Shown: positions 37,625-45,828 of the stretch, in pieces
Numbering within the stretch: the first letter of the stretch is position 1
Layout: every line of letters starts with the position of its first letter
Notes under the pieces: generated by a model
Told to the model about the DNA's origin: nothing
Database searches by the model: none
Seen by the model: only the letters and a program-made list of their open reading frames with translations
Assembly: GCF_024341905.1 (NCBI RefSeq)
Contig: NZ_BQXY01000003.1
Coordinates: 186,001-250,000, forward strand
DNA: 64,000 bases
Source of the DNA: Clostridium folliculivorans
Lineage (GTDB): Bacteria; Bacillota; Clostridia; Clostridiales; Clostridiaceae
Reading direction: 5' to 3'
Position numbers and translations under genes: made by a program

Positions 37625-38404
37625 TCAATGCCAATTATTCATTAAATTGTCCCACATCATCTTACCACATTTAGCAAGAGTTATTGTTCCGTAAACACTG
37701 TTTGGTATATCCATAGACAATACTGAAAATGCAAAACTACCTTTGCTTAACTCTATAAGTTCAGTATCATTTTCAACACCACTCTTATCTCCAGTTTTAC
37801 TAGAAATATCATATTTCAAATCTTCTGGAATATAAAGTGCTAATTTATTTTTTATTTGCTGTCTTCTCAATATGTCTACAAGCATTGTACTATTTTCTTT
37901 GCTCAAATAAGTAGCTTTGTAAAGATGCTTCCATAAAAGACACAAATCATATGCACTAGTCATGTTTTCAACATCAGAGTGTTTGTGTCTCTCATCAGTA
38001 GTTTTCCTATTTAATTCCGTATTCTTCAAGTTCATCTCTTTTAATATTTCATTTATTCTGTCCATTCCAATGATATCAATTATCTTATTTGCGGCAGTAT
38101 TATCACTTTGTATTAACATTGCAACTAAGAGTTCAAACACAGTATAGTCTCTATCATTAAATTCATGAATAATTCCAGTACCATAAACTTTATCTTGTTT
38201 TTCTATCTTTATTTTATCCAAAAAGTTAAGTTTTTCGAGCTCAACTTCTTTAATTAAAGCTATAGCAATTGGAAGCTTCATACACCCCGCTGCTGTCATC
38301 TTAACGTTTTCATTATAACCATAAGTATAACCACTCACCAAATCCTCGAAGAAAAATCCATATGTTCCGATCCTTGTCTCTAAATATTTTTTTATCTCCT
38401 TCAT
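37625..38404 (-). CDS. Class A beta-lactamase-like protein lacking the catalytic serine
   Basis: A 259-residue protein of the class A beta-lactamase/PBP-like serine hydrolase fold. SDN is intact in IQSDNTAAN and the KTG triad is intact in SSKTGDKSG. The SxxK position, however, reads AAGCMKLP, so the expected nucleophile Ser is Gly, with a Cys one residue later. There is no signal peptide. It may be catalytically dead, may use the Cys, or may act as a binding protein; activity against beta-lactams should not be assumed. It is a single-gene unit, convergent with adhE. Confidence 0.78.
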   Translation of the reverse strand: MKEIKKYLETRIGTYGFFFEDLVSGYTYGYNENVKMTAAGCMKLPIAIALIKEVELEKLNFLDKIKIEKQDKVYGTGIIHEFNDRDYTVFELLVAMLIQSDNTAANKIIDIIGMDRINEILKEMNLKNTELNRKTTDERHKHSDVENMTSAYDLCLLWKHLYKATYLSKENSTMLVDILRRQQIKNKLALYIPEDLKYDISSKTGDKSGVENDTELIELSKGSFAFSVLSMDIPNSVYGTITLAKCGKMMWDNLMNNWH

Positions 38405-38504
38405 AATACCCTCCAGCTTTCTATGTTTGATGTCTATACTAATTATAGCATATTTTCAGAATATTTAGAAGTATTTTATAAATATTCTTATTATTTCTAT
38501 TTTA

Positions 38505-38544
38505 AGCTTTATAAAAGCACTAATTCATATGAATTAGTGCTTTT
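38505..38544 (-). terminator. Terminator of the phosphofructokinase gene
   Basis: AAAAGCACTAATTC pairs with GAATTAGTGCTTTT (38513-38544) with a very small loop and a short T-run on the minus strand. Confidence 0.75.
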
Positions 38545-38548
38545 GATA

Positions 38549-39646
38549 TTAATCTCCAAAGGAAATTCCTATTTTTTTAGCAACAGTTACTAGTTCTCCA
38601 TCTGGATTTACATCCTTAGTCTTTCCAATAACATTCTCTAAGCTTTCATAAGAAATAGCATCACCTTTTAAGCAAACCATATTTCCGAACTTTCCTTCAT
38701 TAATCAATTCAACAGCAGCTACACCATATCTAGTTGATAATATTCTATCATAAGTAGAAGTATTTCCACCTCTTTGTATATGTCCAAGAACAGTACTTCT
38801 TACTTCATGATTTTTTATTAAATTTTCTAAATCAATTGCCAACTTATTTGCAATTCCACCAAGTCTTATTGGATCAGGTGAATCAGCAACTACTTTAGAA
38901 ACAACTACTTCACCATTTAATGGTTTAGCACCTTCTGCTACTACGATTATTGAGAATGGTTTACCTTCAGCTTCTCTTTGTCTTATTTTATCTACTATCT
39001 TATTAATATCATATGGAATCTCAGGTATCAATATAACATCAGCCGAACCAGCAATTCCTGATTCTAAAGCTATCCAACCTGCATTTCTTCCCATTACTTC
39101 TAAAAGCATTATTCTATGATGTGATTCAGCAGTAGTATGCAATCTATCAAGAGCTTCGGTTGCAATTTCTATTGCAGTATTAAATCCAAAAGTTACATCT
39201 GTAGCTTCTAAATCATTATCTATTGTTTTTGGAACTCCTATAACATTAACACCTTTTCTTGCAAAATCTCTTGCAGATGTTAGCGTTCCATCGCCACCGA
39301 TTACTACTAATGTATCTATGCCTTCTTTTTTCAAGTTTTCAACTCCAACATCAGATACATCTTTTTTCACAATCTTTCCATCTTCTTCAACTTGATAATC
39401 AAATAGATTATCTTTGTTTGAACTATATAAAATGGTGCCTCCTCTGTGAAGAATTCCAGATACTGACTCAAGTGTTAGAGGAACTAAATCATTGTTATAA
39501 AGACCTCTATATCCAAACTTGTAACCATAAACCTCATAACCATACTGTAATATAGCAGTTCTAGTAACTGCCCTTATCACTGCGTTTAGCCCTGGGCAAT
39601 CTCCTCCACCAGTTAATAATGCGATTTTTTTTACTTTTTCTGCCAT
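38549..39646 (-). CDS. 6-phosphofructokinase
   Basis: It phosphorylates fructose 6-phosphate to the 1,6-bisphosphate. The 365 residues include GGGDCPGLNAVIRA, the phosphoryl-donor motif GGDGTLTSA, and PKTIDNDLEATD with the catalytic Asp. By the published rule, Gly in GGDGT favours ATP as donor, while Lys in PKTIDND is typical of pyrophosphate enzymes or of ATP enzymes in the mixed clade. I therefore predict ATP use with low certainty. It is longer than the standard ~320-residue clostridial PfkA, so this may be a second isoenzyme. Confidence 0.9.
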   Translation of the reverse strand: MAEKVKKIALLTGGGDCPGLNAVIRAVTRTAILQYGYEVYGYKFGYRGLYNNDLVPLTLESVSGILHRGGTILYSSNKDNLFDYQVEEDGKIVKKDVSDVGVENLKKEGIDTLVVIGGDGTLTSARDFARKGVNVIGVPKTIDNDLEATDVTFGFNTAIEIATEALDRLHTTAESHHRIMLLEVMGRNAGWIALESGIAGSADVILIPEIPYDINKIVDKIRQREAEGKPFSIIVVAEGAKPLNGEVVVSKVVADSPDPIRLGGIANKLAIDLENLIKNHEVRSTVLGHIQRGGNTSTYDRILSTRYGVAAVELINEGKFGNMVCLKGDAISYESLENVIGKTKDVNPDGELVTVAKKIGISFGD

Positions 39647-39799
39647 CTCATATCCCCCTCTACCCGAATGTTCATTCTTTTATATATTTTTGTGTAAATG
39701 TGTACATTAATTTCTATTTAATGATATCACATTAAAATCTTTGTGAAAAGTATATTTTTTTAATATTGAAAATTTTATAAAATATTCTCAAAATTAAAT

Positions 39800-40246
39800 T
39801 TATTTCAAGATTAATTCCTTATATACTTCTTCATACTTTAGCATATCTTCTGTATTCTCTGTTTTACTCATGTTTGCATGCATCTCTAAATAGAAACCTT
39901 TGTCGTCAATCATATTCATTTCAGACAATTTTTTCAAACTATCTAGAGAAAATAGAGCTTCCCATTCTTCTTTACCTATATATTCTTTATATTCATCATA
40001 TTCATCCTTTGTTAGTACTGTCTCAAATTCACCATCGTAATATAATACGAGTTCCCCATTCATTTCTTTCAAATTTTCTATCTTTGCCCAAACTGGCTCA
40101 TTTATAGTATTTCCCTTAATTATTACAATAAGTTGATTTTTAATTACAAGTAATTTACTTAGTTGCACCCATGACACATCTAAATCATTTTTACTCCATT
40201 TTTTCCTATCAAGTATAACTTTAATTCTATCTGCTACTATAGACAT
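39800..40246 (-). CDS. Hypothetical protein
   Basis: A 148-residue cytoplasmic protein that I do not recognise. The N-terminal ~30 residues are basic and helical (RIKVILDRKKWSKND). Then come alternating strands (LLVIKNQLIVIIKGN, GELVLYYDGE) and an acidic helical C-terminus. No signal peptide, Cys cluster or known motif. Its ribosome binding site is weak. It could be a small single-domain binding protein. Confidence 0.6.
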   Translation of the reverse strand: MSIVADRIKVILDRKKWSKNDLDVSWVQLSKLLVIKNQLIVIIKGNTINEPVWAKIENLKEMNGELVLYYDGEFETVLTKDEYDEYKEYIGKEEWEALFSLDSLKKLSEMNMIDDKGFYLEMHANMSKTENTEDMLKYEEVYKELILK

Positions 40247-40394
40247 ATCCTCACTCCATTCTTTTTATGTTATTATTCTCTTTAATATGTCTATTAATTC
40301 AAATAATAATTAGCAAAAACGGAAAATTTTCAAATTTAATAATCCTATCTATTAGCTTAATCAAATAGTTAAAATATTATAATGATCTAAAAAT

Positions 40395-40442
40395 TCCAAA
40401 AAAAATTGAGTACATATTAATTTCTCTTATGTACTCAACTTT
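40395..40442 (-). terminator. Terminator of uppP
   Basis: TTGAGTACATA pairs with TATGTACTCAA (40406-40437). On the minus strand eight Ts follow. Confidence 0.85.
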
Positions 40443-40456
40443 TATATTATATGTTC

Positions 40457-41299
40457 TTATTTTATTAATTTAGCAAGTATTAAAGCTATTAATATAAGTC
40501 CTGCAAACAATCTATAAACTGCAAAGACTCTCATAGGTTTCTTCTTTAAGAAAGCTATAAATCCATCCACTACAATTAATGCAACTATAAATGCCACAAC
40601 AAAACCTGCCACTAACGCAACTACTTGAGTAGAAGTAAGCGTAGCGTAATTGAACTTTATCATTTTAAGAGCAGATGCCCCCATCATTATTGGAATAGCT
40701 AAAAAGAATGAAAATTCTGCAGCAACTGCAGTATTTAAACCAGAGATCCATCCTCCAATTATTGTAGATGCACTTCTTGACATTCCAGGCCACATTGCTA
40801 AACATTGAAAAAGGCCTACTTGTATTGCTTGACCATAACTAATCTCATCAATATCCTTAACAGATCTTGCTCTTCTAGCTTTCTTTCTAAAACTATTTTC
40901 AGCTACTATTAATAATATACCTCCAACTATAAAGCCTATAGCAACAGTTTTTGAGCTGAATAGATATTTATCTATCATATCGTTAAATAACACACCTAGT
41001 ATTAAAGCAGGAATCGTTCCAACAACTATTACTAACCAGAACTTAATTCCTTTTTTCTCAAACTTGAAGAAGGATTTTATCATCGTCCATATCTTATTCC
41101 AATATAAAACTACAATAGCTAGTATTGCACCTAATTGTATAACTATTTCAAACATTTTAGTAAATTCAGTTCCATTAAAACCTATTAAATCACCAACTAT
41201 TATCATATGTCCAGTAGATGAAACTGGAATAAATTCAGTTATCCCTTCTACTATACCAATTATTATAGCCTTTAAAATAAATATAAAATCTAACGCCAT
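40457..41299 (-). CDS. uppP: Undecaprenyl-diphosphatase
   Basis: This integral membrane phosphatase recycles undecaprenyl pyrophosphate for cell wall synthesis and, when overproduced, gives bacitracin resistance. It has 280 residues and several membrane segments. The two family motifs are GIVEGITEFIPVSSTGHM near the N-terminus and PGMSRSAST in the middle, which hold the catalytic Glu, Ser and Arg. I use the ATG at 41299; an ATG at 41317 adds only polar residues. Confidence 0.95.
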   Translation of the reverse strand: MALDFIFILKAIIIGIVEGITEFIPVSSTGHMIIVGDLIGFNGTEFTKMFEIVIQLGAILAIVVLYWNKIWTMIKSFFKFEKKGIKFWLVIVVGTIPALILGVLFNDMIDKYLFSSKTVAIGFIVGGILLIVAENSFRKKARRARSVKDIDEISYGQAIQVGLFQCLAMWPGMSRSASTIIGGWISGLNTAVAAEFSFFLAIPIMMGASALKMIKFNYATLTSTQVVALVAGFVVAFIVALIVVDGFIAFLKKKPMRVFAVYRLFAGLILIALILAKLIK

Positions 41300-41426
41300 A
41301 TGCTCACTCTCTTTCACTTGTTATTTGACATACCACTTAATTATAAAATTTGGTAGTTGTTTTGTCCATTAAAAATTAATTAAATTTAGTTTACATTATT
41401 GTGAACTCTCTTCTATGGTAAAGTAC

Positions 41427-41627
41427 TGAAATTAATTGGTTAATCATCCGACGCTTAAATGAGCTAACGCAAAGAATTAATATGATTTTGTCATATTCCA
41501 TGGCTAAAACTGTAAACTCACTACGTTCGAACAGTACAGTTTCTTAACGCCATTCCATCTGAAAAAATCATTTAATTCTAATAGCTTGCTCATATAGCGT
41601 CTCCTGCTTAACCAATTAATTTCAACA
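41427..41627 (-). repeat. Palindromic repeat element R1, copy C (inverted)
   Basis: Reverse complement of the element at 3962-4160, with full-length ends (TGAAATTAATTGGTTA and TAACCAATTAATTTCA) and an intact micro-ORF. This is the best-preserved copy: both ends are symmetric to at least 15 bases. Confidence 0.82.
41504..41593 (-). CDS. 29-residue micro-ORF inside repeat R1, copy C
   Basis: ATG follows AGGAG by seven bases. The peptide starts MSKLLELNDFFRWNG and ends NVVSLQF, aligning without gaps to copy A. Differences are Met for the TTG start, Lys for Glu, Lys for Asn, and two silent changes. No known family. Expression untested. Confidence 0.35.
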   Translation of the reverse strand: MSKLLELNDFFRWNGVKKLYCSNVVSLQF

Positions 41628-41778
41628 ATCTTCTTGAACAGATCCAAATAAAACAATGATATTTGAAGATGTATAAACAAAAAATTCCAAGATTTATAAA
41701 GAGGTAAGACCAAAACTTGAAGCTTGAGCCATATCACTTCTTTACTCCTGGAATCGATAAATCTAAAATCTATAATCT

Positions 41779-42756
41779 TTATTTTTTAACTATTTCTAGT
41801 ATTTCAGTCTCTACTTTTTCAACATCTGGTACGAAGCTCTTTAATAGTGAAAGACTTCCTGAAATCTCGTATTCTCCAAGGTTTGCAGGGATAAATATGC
41901 TATCACCTTTTTTAACAGAAATTTCGCCAGCTGAGTACTTAATAGTGCCCTTACCTTCTACACAAGTGAATATGTAGAACCTTTCTTCATCACTGAATTC
42001 CTTTACTGCCTTATCCACATCATACTTTATTATTGTAAAATAATCACAAAGAGCTAAGTATGTCTTAGAAAATCCATCGAAATCTACTTTTAACCCGTTA
42101 CTGTTTTCACCCTTTAAGCTGAAGTCAATAACATCCAAAGCCTTTTCAACATGAATTTCTCTTCCTCTATTATAATCATACACTCTATAAGTTGTATCGC
42201 TATTTTGTTGTATTTCAGCTATTACTACACCTTCACCAATAGCATGAACTAGTCCGCTCTTAACAAAGAAAAAATCACCTTTGTTAACTTCAATCTTATT
42301 TAAGTATTCATCAAAGTTTCCAGTGTTAATTGCATTAACAAACTGTTCTTTTGTACAATTTTTAGTTCCAACAATTAAGTTAGCTCCTTCAAAAGCTTCA
42401 AGTACATACCAACATTCAGTCTTTCCTAAATCCCCTTCTACTCTTAAACCATATTCATCATTTGGATGAACTTGCACAGAAAGTTTATCTTTCGCATTTA
42501 TAAGCTTAACTAAAAGAGGAAATCTCTCCTTATCGATTTTAGTACCAACTAATTCGCTACCTAATCTTTCAATAAGTTCTTTAAAGGAAGTTCCTTTATA
42601 TTTACCATTAGAAACTACACCTGTTCCATTTGGATGGCACGCTATATCCCAGCTTTCACCTATTTCCCCTTCTGGAAGATTATCTCTAAAAAGTTCAAAA
42701 TCTCTTCCTCCCCATATCTTATCATAATAGATGTTGTCAAAAATAATTGGATACAT
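41779..42756 (-). CDS. manA: Mannose-6-phosphate isomerase, class I
   Basis: This zinc enzyme interconverts mannose 6-phosphate and fructose 6-phosphate. The 325 residues form cupin folds with metal ligands in VQVHPNDEYG, KTECWYV and the later VHAIGEG; the short Firmicute form lacks the extra domain of E. coli ManA. It supplies mannose phosphates for glycans or takes mannose into glycolysis. Ribosome binding site GGGAGGAA is present. Confidence 0.93.
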   Translation of the reverse strand: MYPIIFDNIYYDKIWGGRDFELFRDNLPEGEIGESWDIACHPNGTGVVSNGKYKGTSFKELIERLGSELVGTKIDKERFPLLVKLINAKDKLSVQVHPNDEYGLRVEGDLGKTECWYVLEAFEGANLIVGTKNCTKEQFVNAINTGNFDEYLNKIEVNKGDFFFVKSGLVHAIGEGVVIAEIQQNSDTTYRVYDYNRGREIHVEKALDVIDFSLKGENSNGLKVDFDGFSKTYLALCDYFTIIKYDVDKAVKEFSDEERFYIFTCVEGKGTIKYSAGEISVKKGDSIFIPANLGEYEISGSLSLLKSFVPDVEKVETEILEIVKK

Positions 42757-42883
42757 AATGTATTCCTCCCTTGTAGTACTTAATAAATTAATGATATAAT
42801 ATGATACTTCAAATTTCTAGTTTTGTATATACAAGTTTCTAATAAAAGATTTCCTTTCGAACACTACGACTATATATCTTATC

Positions 42884-44737
42884 TTAATAAAACAATGTAA
42901 AGTCTGGAACCTTTATACTAGAACCATCTTCCTTATTATAGTCATCATAAATCTTCTTCGCTTTCTCATAATTTTCAGTAATTGTTTTTTTAGTATATTC
43001 ATCAGTTGACTGTAGTATTCCAGTATAAGCAGCCTTCAAGTTAACCATACCTCTTTCAAGATCTCCATTTATAGAAATATAGAAGCAACCTGCATTGTTT
43101 AAGGTAAGAATATCATTTTTATCTGCCGCATATGCAAATCTTATTTCTTTTATAGCATCTGTGTTTTTATTATCTCCTAAATATATAGTTCCAAGTGTCC
43201 TGTGATACTTTGGCTCCGATTCATTTAAAGCAATTGATTTTTTTAGTAAGTCTACACAATCATCCTTTTTATCTTGCTTAAGTTTGATAATAGCCATATT
43301 ATAAACTATTTCACTATCATTAGGTTTGATTAATGACGCTTTATAGAAGAACTCATACGCTTTATTTAAGTCTTGTTCTGTATACCAATAGTAATTGGCT
43401 ATATTTAAAAGTATGTTGTAATTATACGGTTCTTTTAATAACGCAGTTCTAAAGAATGGTTCAGCCTCTTTATTTTTATTCATTTTCTTTAGAATTTCAG
43501 GCATTAAGAATCCATAATTATCAGGATAATCCTTATTCTTAAGAATACTGTTGTTACAGTATTCTAGGGCCTTTTTATAATCTCCTTTGTCTAGATAGTA
43601 CCAAGCTGCTGTGTGATAAACTCTGTAATCTTCCTTGTTACTGTCAATAACTTTATCAAGAAGCTCATCAGCTTCCTTAGTTTTATTAGTATTTTGAAGA
43701 GCTGAAGCTCTTATTAGCTTAACTACAATTTTTCCTGTGTCCTTGTCATTCAGTGAATCTAAATACTTTATAGAATCATCAGCAGTTTCATTAGTCATAG
43801 AATATACTTTTGCTAACCACATATTGTATGCTACATTATCTTTGTCTTTTTCTTTTAATGCTATTAGTTTTTCTAGTAATGCATCTCTATTGTATGATGA
43901 AATCTGCGCAAGAACATCGTAAACTTTATATTCATCCTTATCTAGCTTCCAAGCCTTTTCAAGATATTTAAATCCATCATCCCATTTATCAACAAGAATT
44001 TTCATTCTTGAATAATCAGCCATATCATAAGCAGATTTTTCATCTACTGGATAGGTATCAATTAAAGTCTTTGCTTTATCAACCTTATTGTTCGACATAT
44101 AGGTAGAAAACATAGTTTTTATTAAAGGCTTATAGTCTTTATATTTTGATAAAGCTGCTTCCCCTTGTTTTAATGCCTCATCAAAATCTTTGTTCATAAA
44201 ATCAGTAAAAACTATGTAATTAAGAAGATATTCATCTTTTTCTTTAAAGTCTTTCTTTTTTTCACCATTCTTTTCTATATACTTGTTTCTTTTATCTAAG
44301 GAGTTCTGAAGTAACTCTCTTGATTTTTCAACATTTCCTTGAACTGAATAGATTTCAGCTATCTTTACATCCCAAAGAGGCCACGTTTCCTTCTCATTAA
44401 GTTTGCTATATTCCTCTATTGCTTTACCATATTCATTTTTATAGAAATACTGTTCTGCTTTATTTGTAGCTATTTTTACGGTTTGGTCTTGAGCTTGTCT
44501 ATAAAAATAATATGAAGTAGGCGTAGCAATCACTACTATTGCTGCTATTACTATTGCTGCTATTTTAACTTTTCTATTTTTAAAATTTAAATTCTTCAAA
44601 TCTATTTTTCTTATACTTGATAACATAGGAACTAATTTATTTTTATAAAATCTTTTAATAAAACTTAAATCTAACTTTCTTAAACCAGTTAAAACGTTGT
44701 CAAAAATATTCTTTAGGGATTCAGTAAACTTACTCAT
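42884..44737 (-). CDS. Membrane-anchored TPR protein
   Basis: A 617-residue protein with about 55 basic cytoplasmic residues, one membrane segment (about 58-76, AAIVIAAIVVIATPTSYYF), then roughly 520 residues of tetratricopeptide-type helical repeats outside. Repeat signatures such as AEQYFYKNEYGKAIEEYSKL, YKKALEYCNNSI and LNKAYEFFYKAS recur at ~34-residue spacing. TPR arrays bind other proteins. Divergent from the unknown protein at 44908. Partner unknown. Confidence 0.8.
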   Translation of the reverse strand: MSKFTESLKNIFDNVLTGLRKLDLSFIKRFYKNKLVPMLSSIRKIDLKNLNFKNRKVKIAAIVIAAIVVIATPTSYYFYRQAQDQTVKIATNKAEQYFYKNEYGKAIEEYSKLNEKETWPLWDVKIAEIYSVQGNVEKSRELLQNSLDKRNKYIEKNGEKKKDFKEKDEYLLNYIVFTDFMNKDFDEALKQGEAALSKYKDYKPLIKTMFSTYMSNNKVDKAKTLIDTYPVDEKSAYDMADYSRMKILVDKWDDGFKYLEKAWKLDKDEYKVYDVLAQISSYNRDALLEKLIALKEKDKDNVAYNMWLAKVYSMTNETADDSIKYLDSLNDKDTGKIVVKLIRASALQNTNKTKEADELLDKVIDSNKEDYRVYHTAAWYYLDKGDYKKALEYCNNSILKNKDYPDNYGFLMPEILKKMNKNKEAEPFFRTALLKEPYNYNILLNIANYYWYTEQDLNKAYEFFYKASLIKPNDSEIVYNMAIIKLKQDKKDDCVDLLKKSIALNESEPKYHRTLGTIYLGDNKNTDAIKEIRFAYAADKNDILTLNNAGCFYISINGDLERGMVNLKAAYTGILQSTDEYTKKTITENYEKAKKIYDDYNKEDGSSIKVPDFTLFY

Positions 44738-44845
44738 AATTCCTCCAAATTTTAAATTCTCTTCTTATTCTAGCAAAAACACTAAAAAAAATCTACTTTC
44801 ATCATTATATTTAAATTGAATAAACTCAATTGGTACTTATATATA

Positions 44846-44874
44846 TTGGTGCAAAATTAATATTGTGATATACT
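44846..44874 (+). promoter_or_regulatory. Putative promoter of the 44908 gene
   Basis: TTGGTG (44846-44851) and TATACT (44869-44874) are 17 bases apart and lie 34 bases before the start codon. Confidence 0.55.
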
Positions 44875-44907
44875 ATATTTTAGTTTATAGGGTAGGTTGT
44901 GATTAAA

Positions 44908-45774
44908 ATGCACTTTTCAAAGAAAAAACTTGTTGATTTAATATTGCTATTCTTACTTTTTACTATTATTGGGATTATCGTATACTTCTATTTACCAAAT
45001 GCAAACTTAACAATGAGTAGTATTTTGTATAATAATACGGCTAATAAAATTGAATACAAAAAAGATAAAACCGGCGACGAGGTTAGTGAAATATATTTAA
45101 CTCCTGTTCCAATAACAAAAAATCTTCAGCTTGTGTCTACACTTCTATCAACTAGCGATTTGACTTTTGGATATTTAGATAAATCTGAAGATGCAGATAT
45201 TAATTTCTTAAATAAATTCGTAAATGAAAAAGGAGTAAACTTGATTTTTGCAAAAGATGACCAGTTTGATACCTTATCTAAGCTTGGAGTCAATCTTTGT
45301 TCATCTAAATCATATTTTCAAGCAAATTATCAAGGCAAAAGAATTAATTTTATCTATATAGACGTAGATAATGAATCTACAGACAATTTCAATAGGATGA
45401 TGAATGCCGTAAAAGACTTGAAAAAAAACAAGTTGCCAGTTGTAATTTATGTTGATTCATCAAAACCATTGAATGATGAATACATAAAGGTTCTTTCAAA
45501 AACTGGAGCAAACTTAGTTTTAACAAGCAGCTATGACAAATATAAATTTAAACTTATAAACAACACTGTTTTTGTCAATAATTGTAACAATACAGAAACC
45601 AACTATATACCTCAATTTTCTTTTATATTTTATAAAAACTATTCAGTATCTATAGGTATAAAACTTATAATAACTGATTACGAGAAAAAAGATTCTGTAA
45701 TAAAAGATTTAAATAATAGATCTTATAACATTCCATTTAAGATTAGTGAAAAATTCAACTATATTGATTACTAA
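44908..45774 (+). CDS. Membrane-anchored hypothetical protein
   Basis: A 288-residue protein with a basic N-terminus and one membrane segment (LVDLILLFLLFTIIGIIVYFYL). The rest is predicted to be outside. The pattern of strands and helices (VNLIFAKDD, INFIYIDVD, LPVVIYVDSS, ANLVLTSS) suggests an alpha/beta domain with weak likeness to CapA/metallophosphatase-type folds, but I see no catalytic motif. GTG at 44899 is an alternative start. It lies 54 bases before murT on the same strand, so a role in the envelope is plausible. Confidence 0.65.
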   Translation: MHFSKKKLVDLILLFLLFTIIGIIVYFYLPNANLTMSSILYNNTANKIEYKKDKTGDEVSEIYLTPVPITKNLQLVSTLLSTSDLTFGYLDKSEDADINFLNKFVNEKGVNLIFAKDDQFDTLSKLGVNLCSSKSYFQANYQGKRINFIYIDVDNESTDNFNRMMNAVKDLKKNKLPVVIYVDSSKPLNDEYIKVLSKTGANLVLTSSYDKYKFKLINNTVFVNNCNNTETNYIPQFSFIFYKNYSVSIGIKLIITDYEKKDSVIKDLNNRSYNIPFKISEKFNYIDY

Positions 45775-45828
45775 TTGATTAGCAATCATTTCATAAGTAT
45801 ATAATTAATTATAAAGGTGGTGTCTTAA

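Larger units (their letters stand above)
41300..41778. other. Intergenic region with R1 copy C
   Basis: It holds the uppP promoter side, the R1 repeat (41427-41627), and about 150 bases after it with no ORF or clear terminator for manA. Confidence 0.6.
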
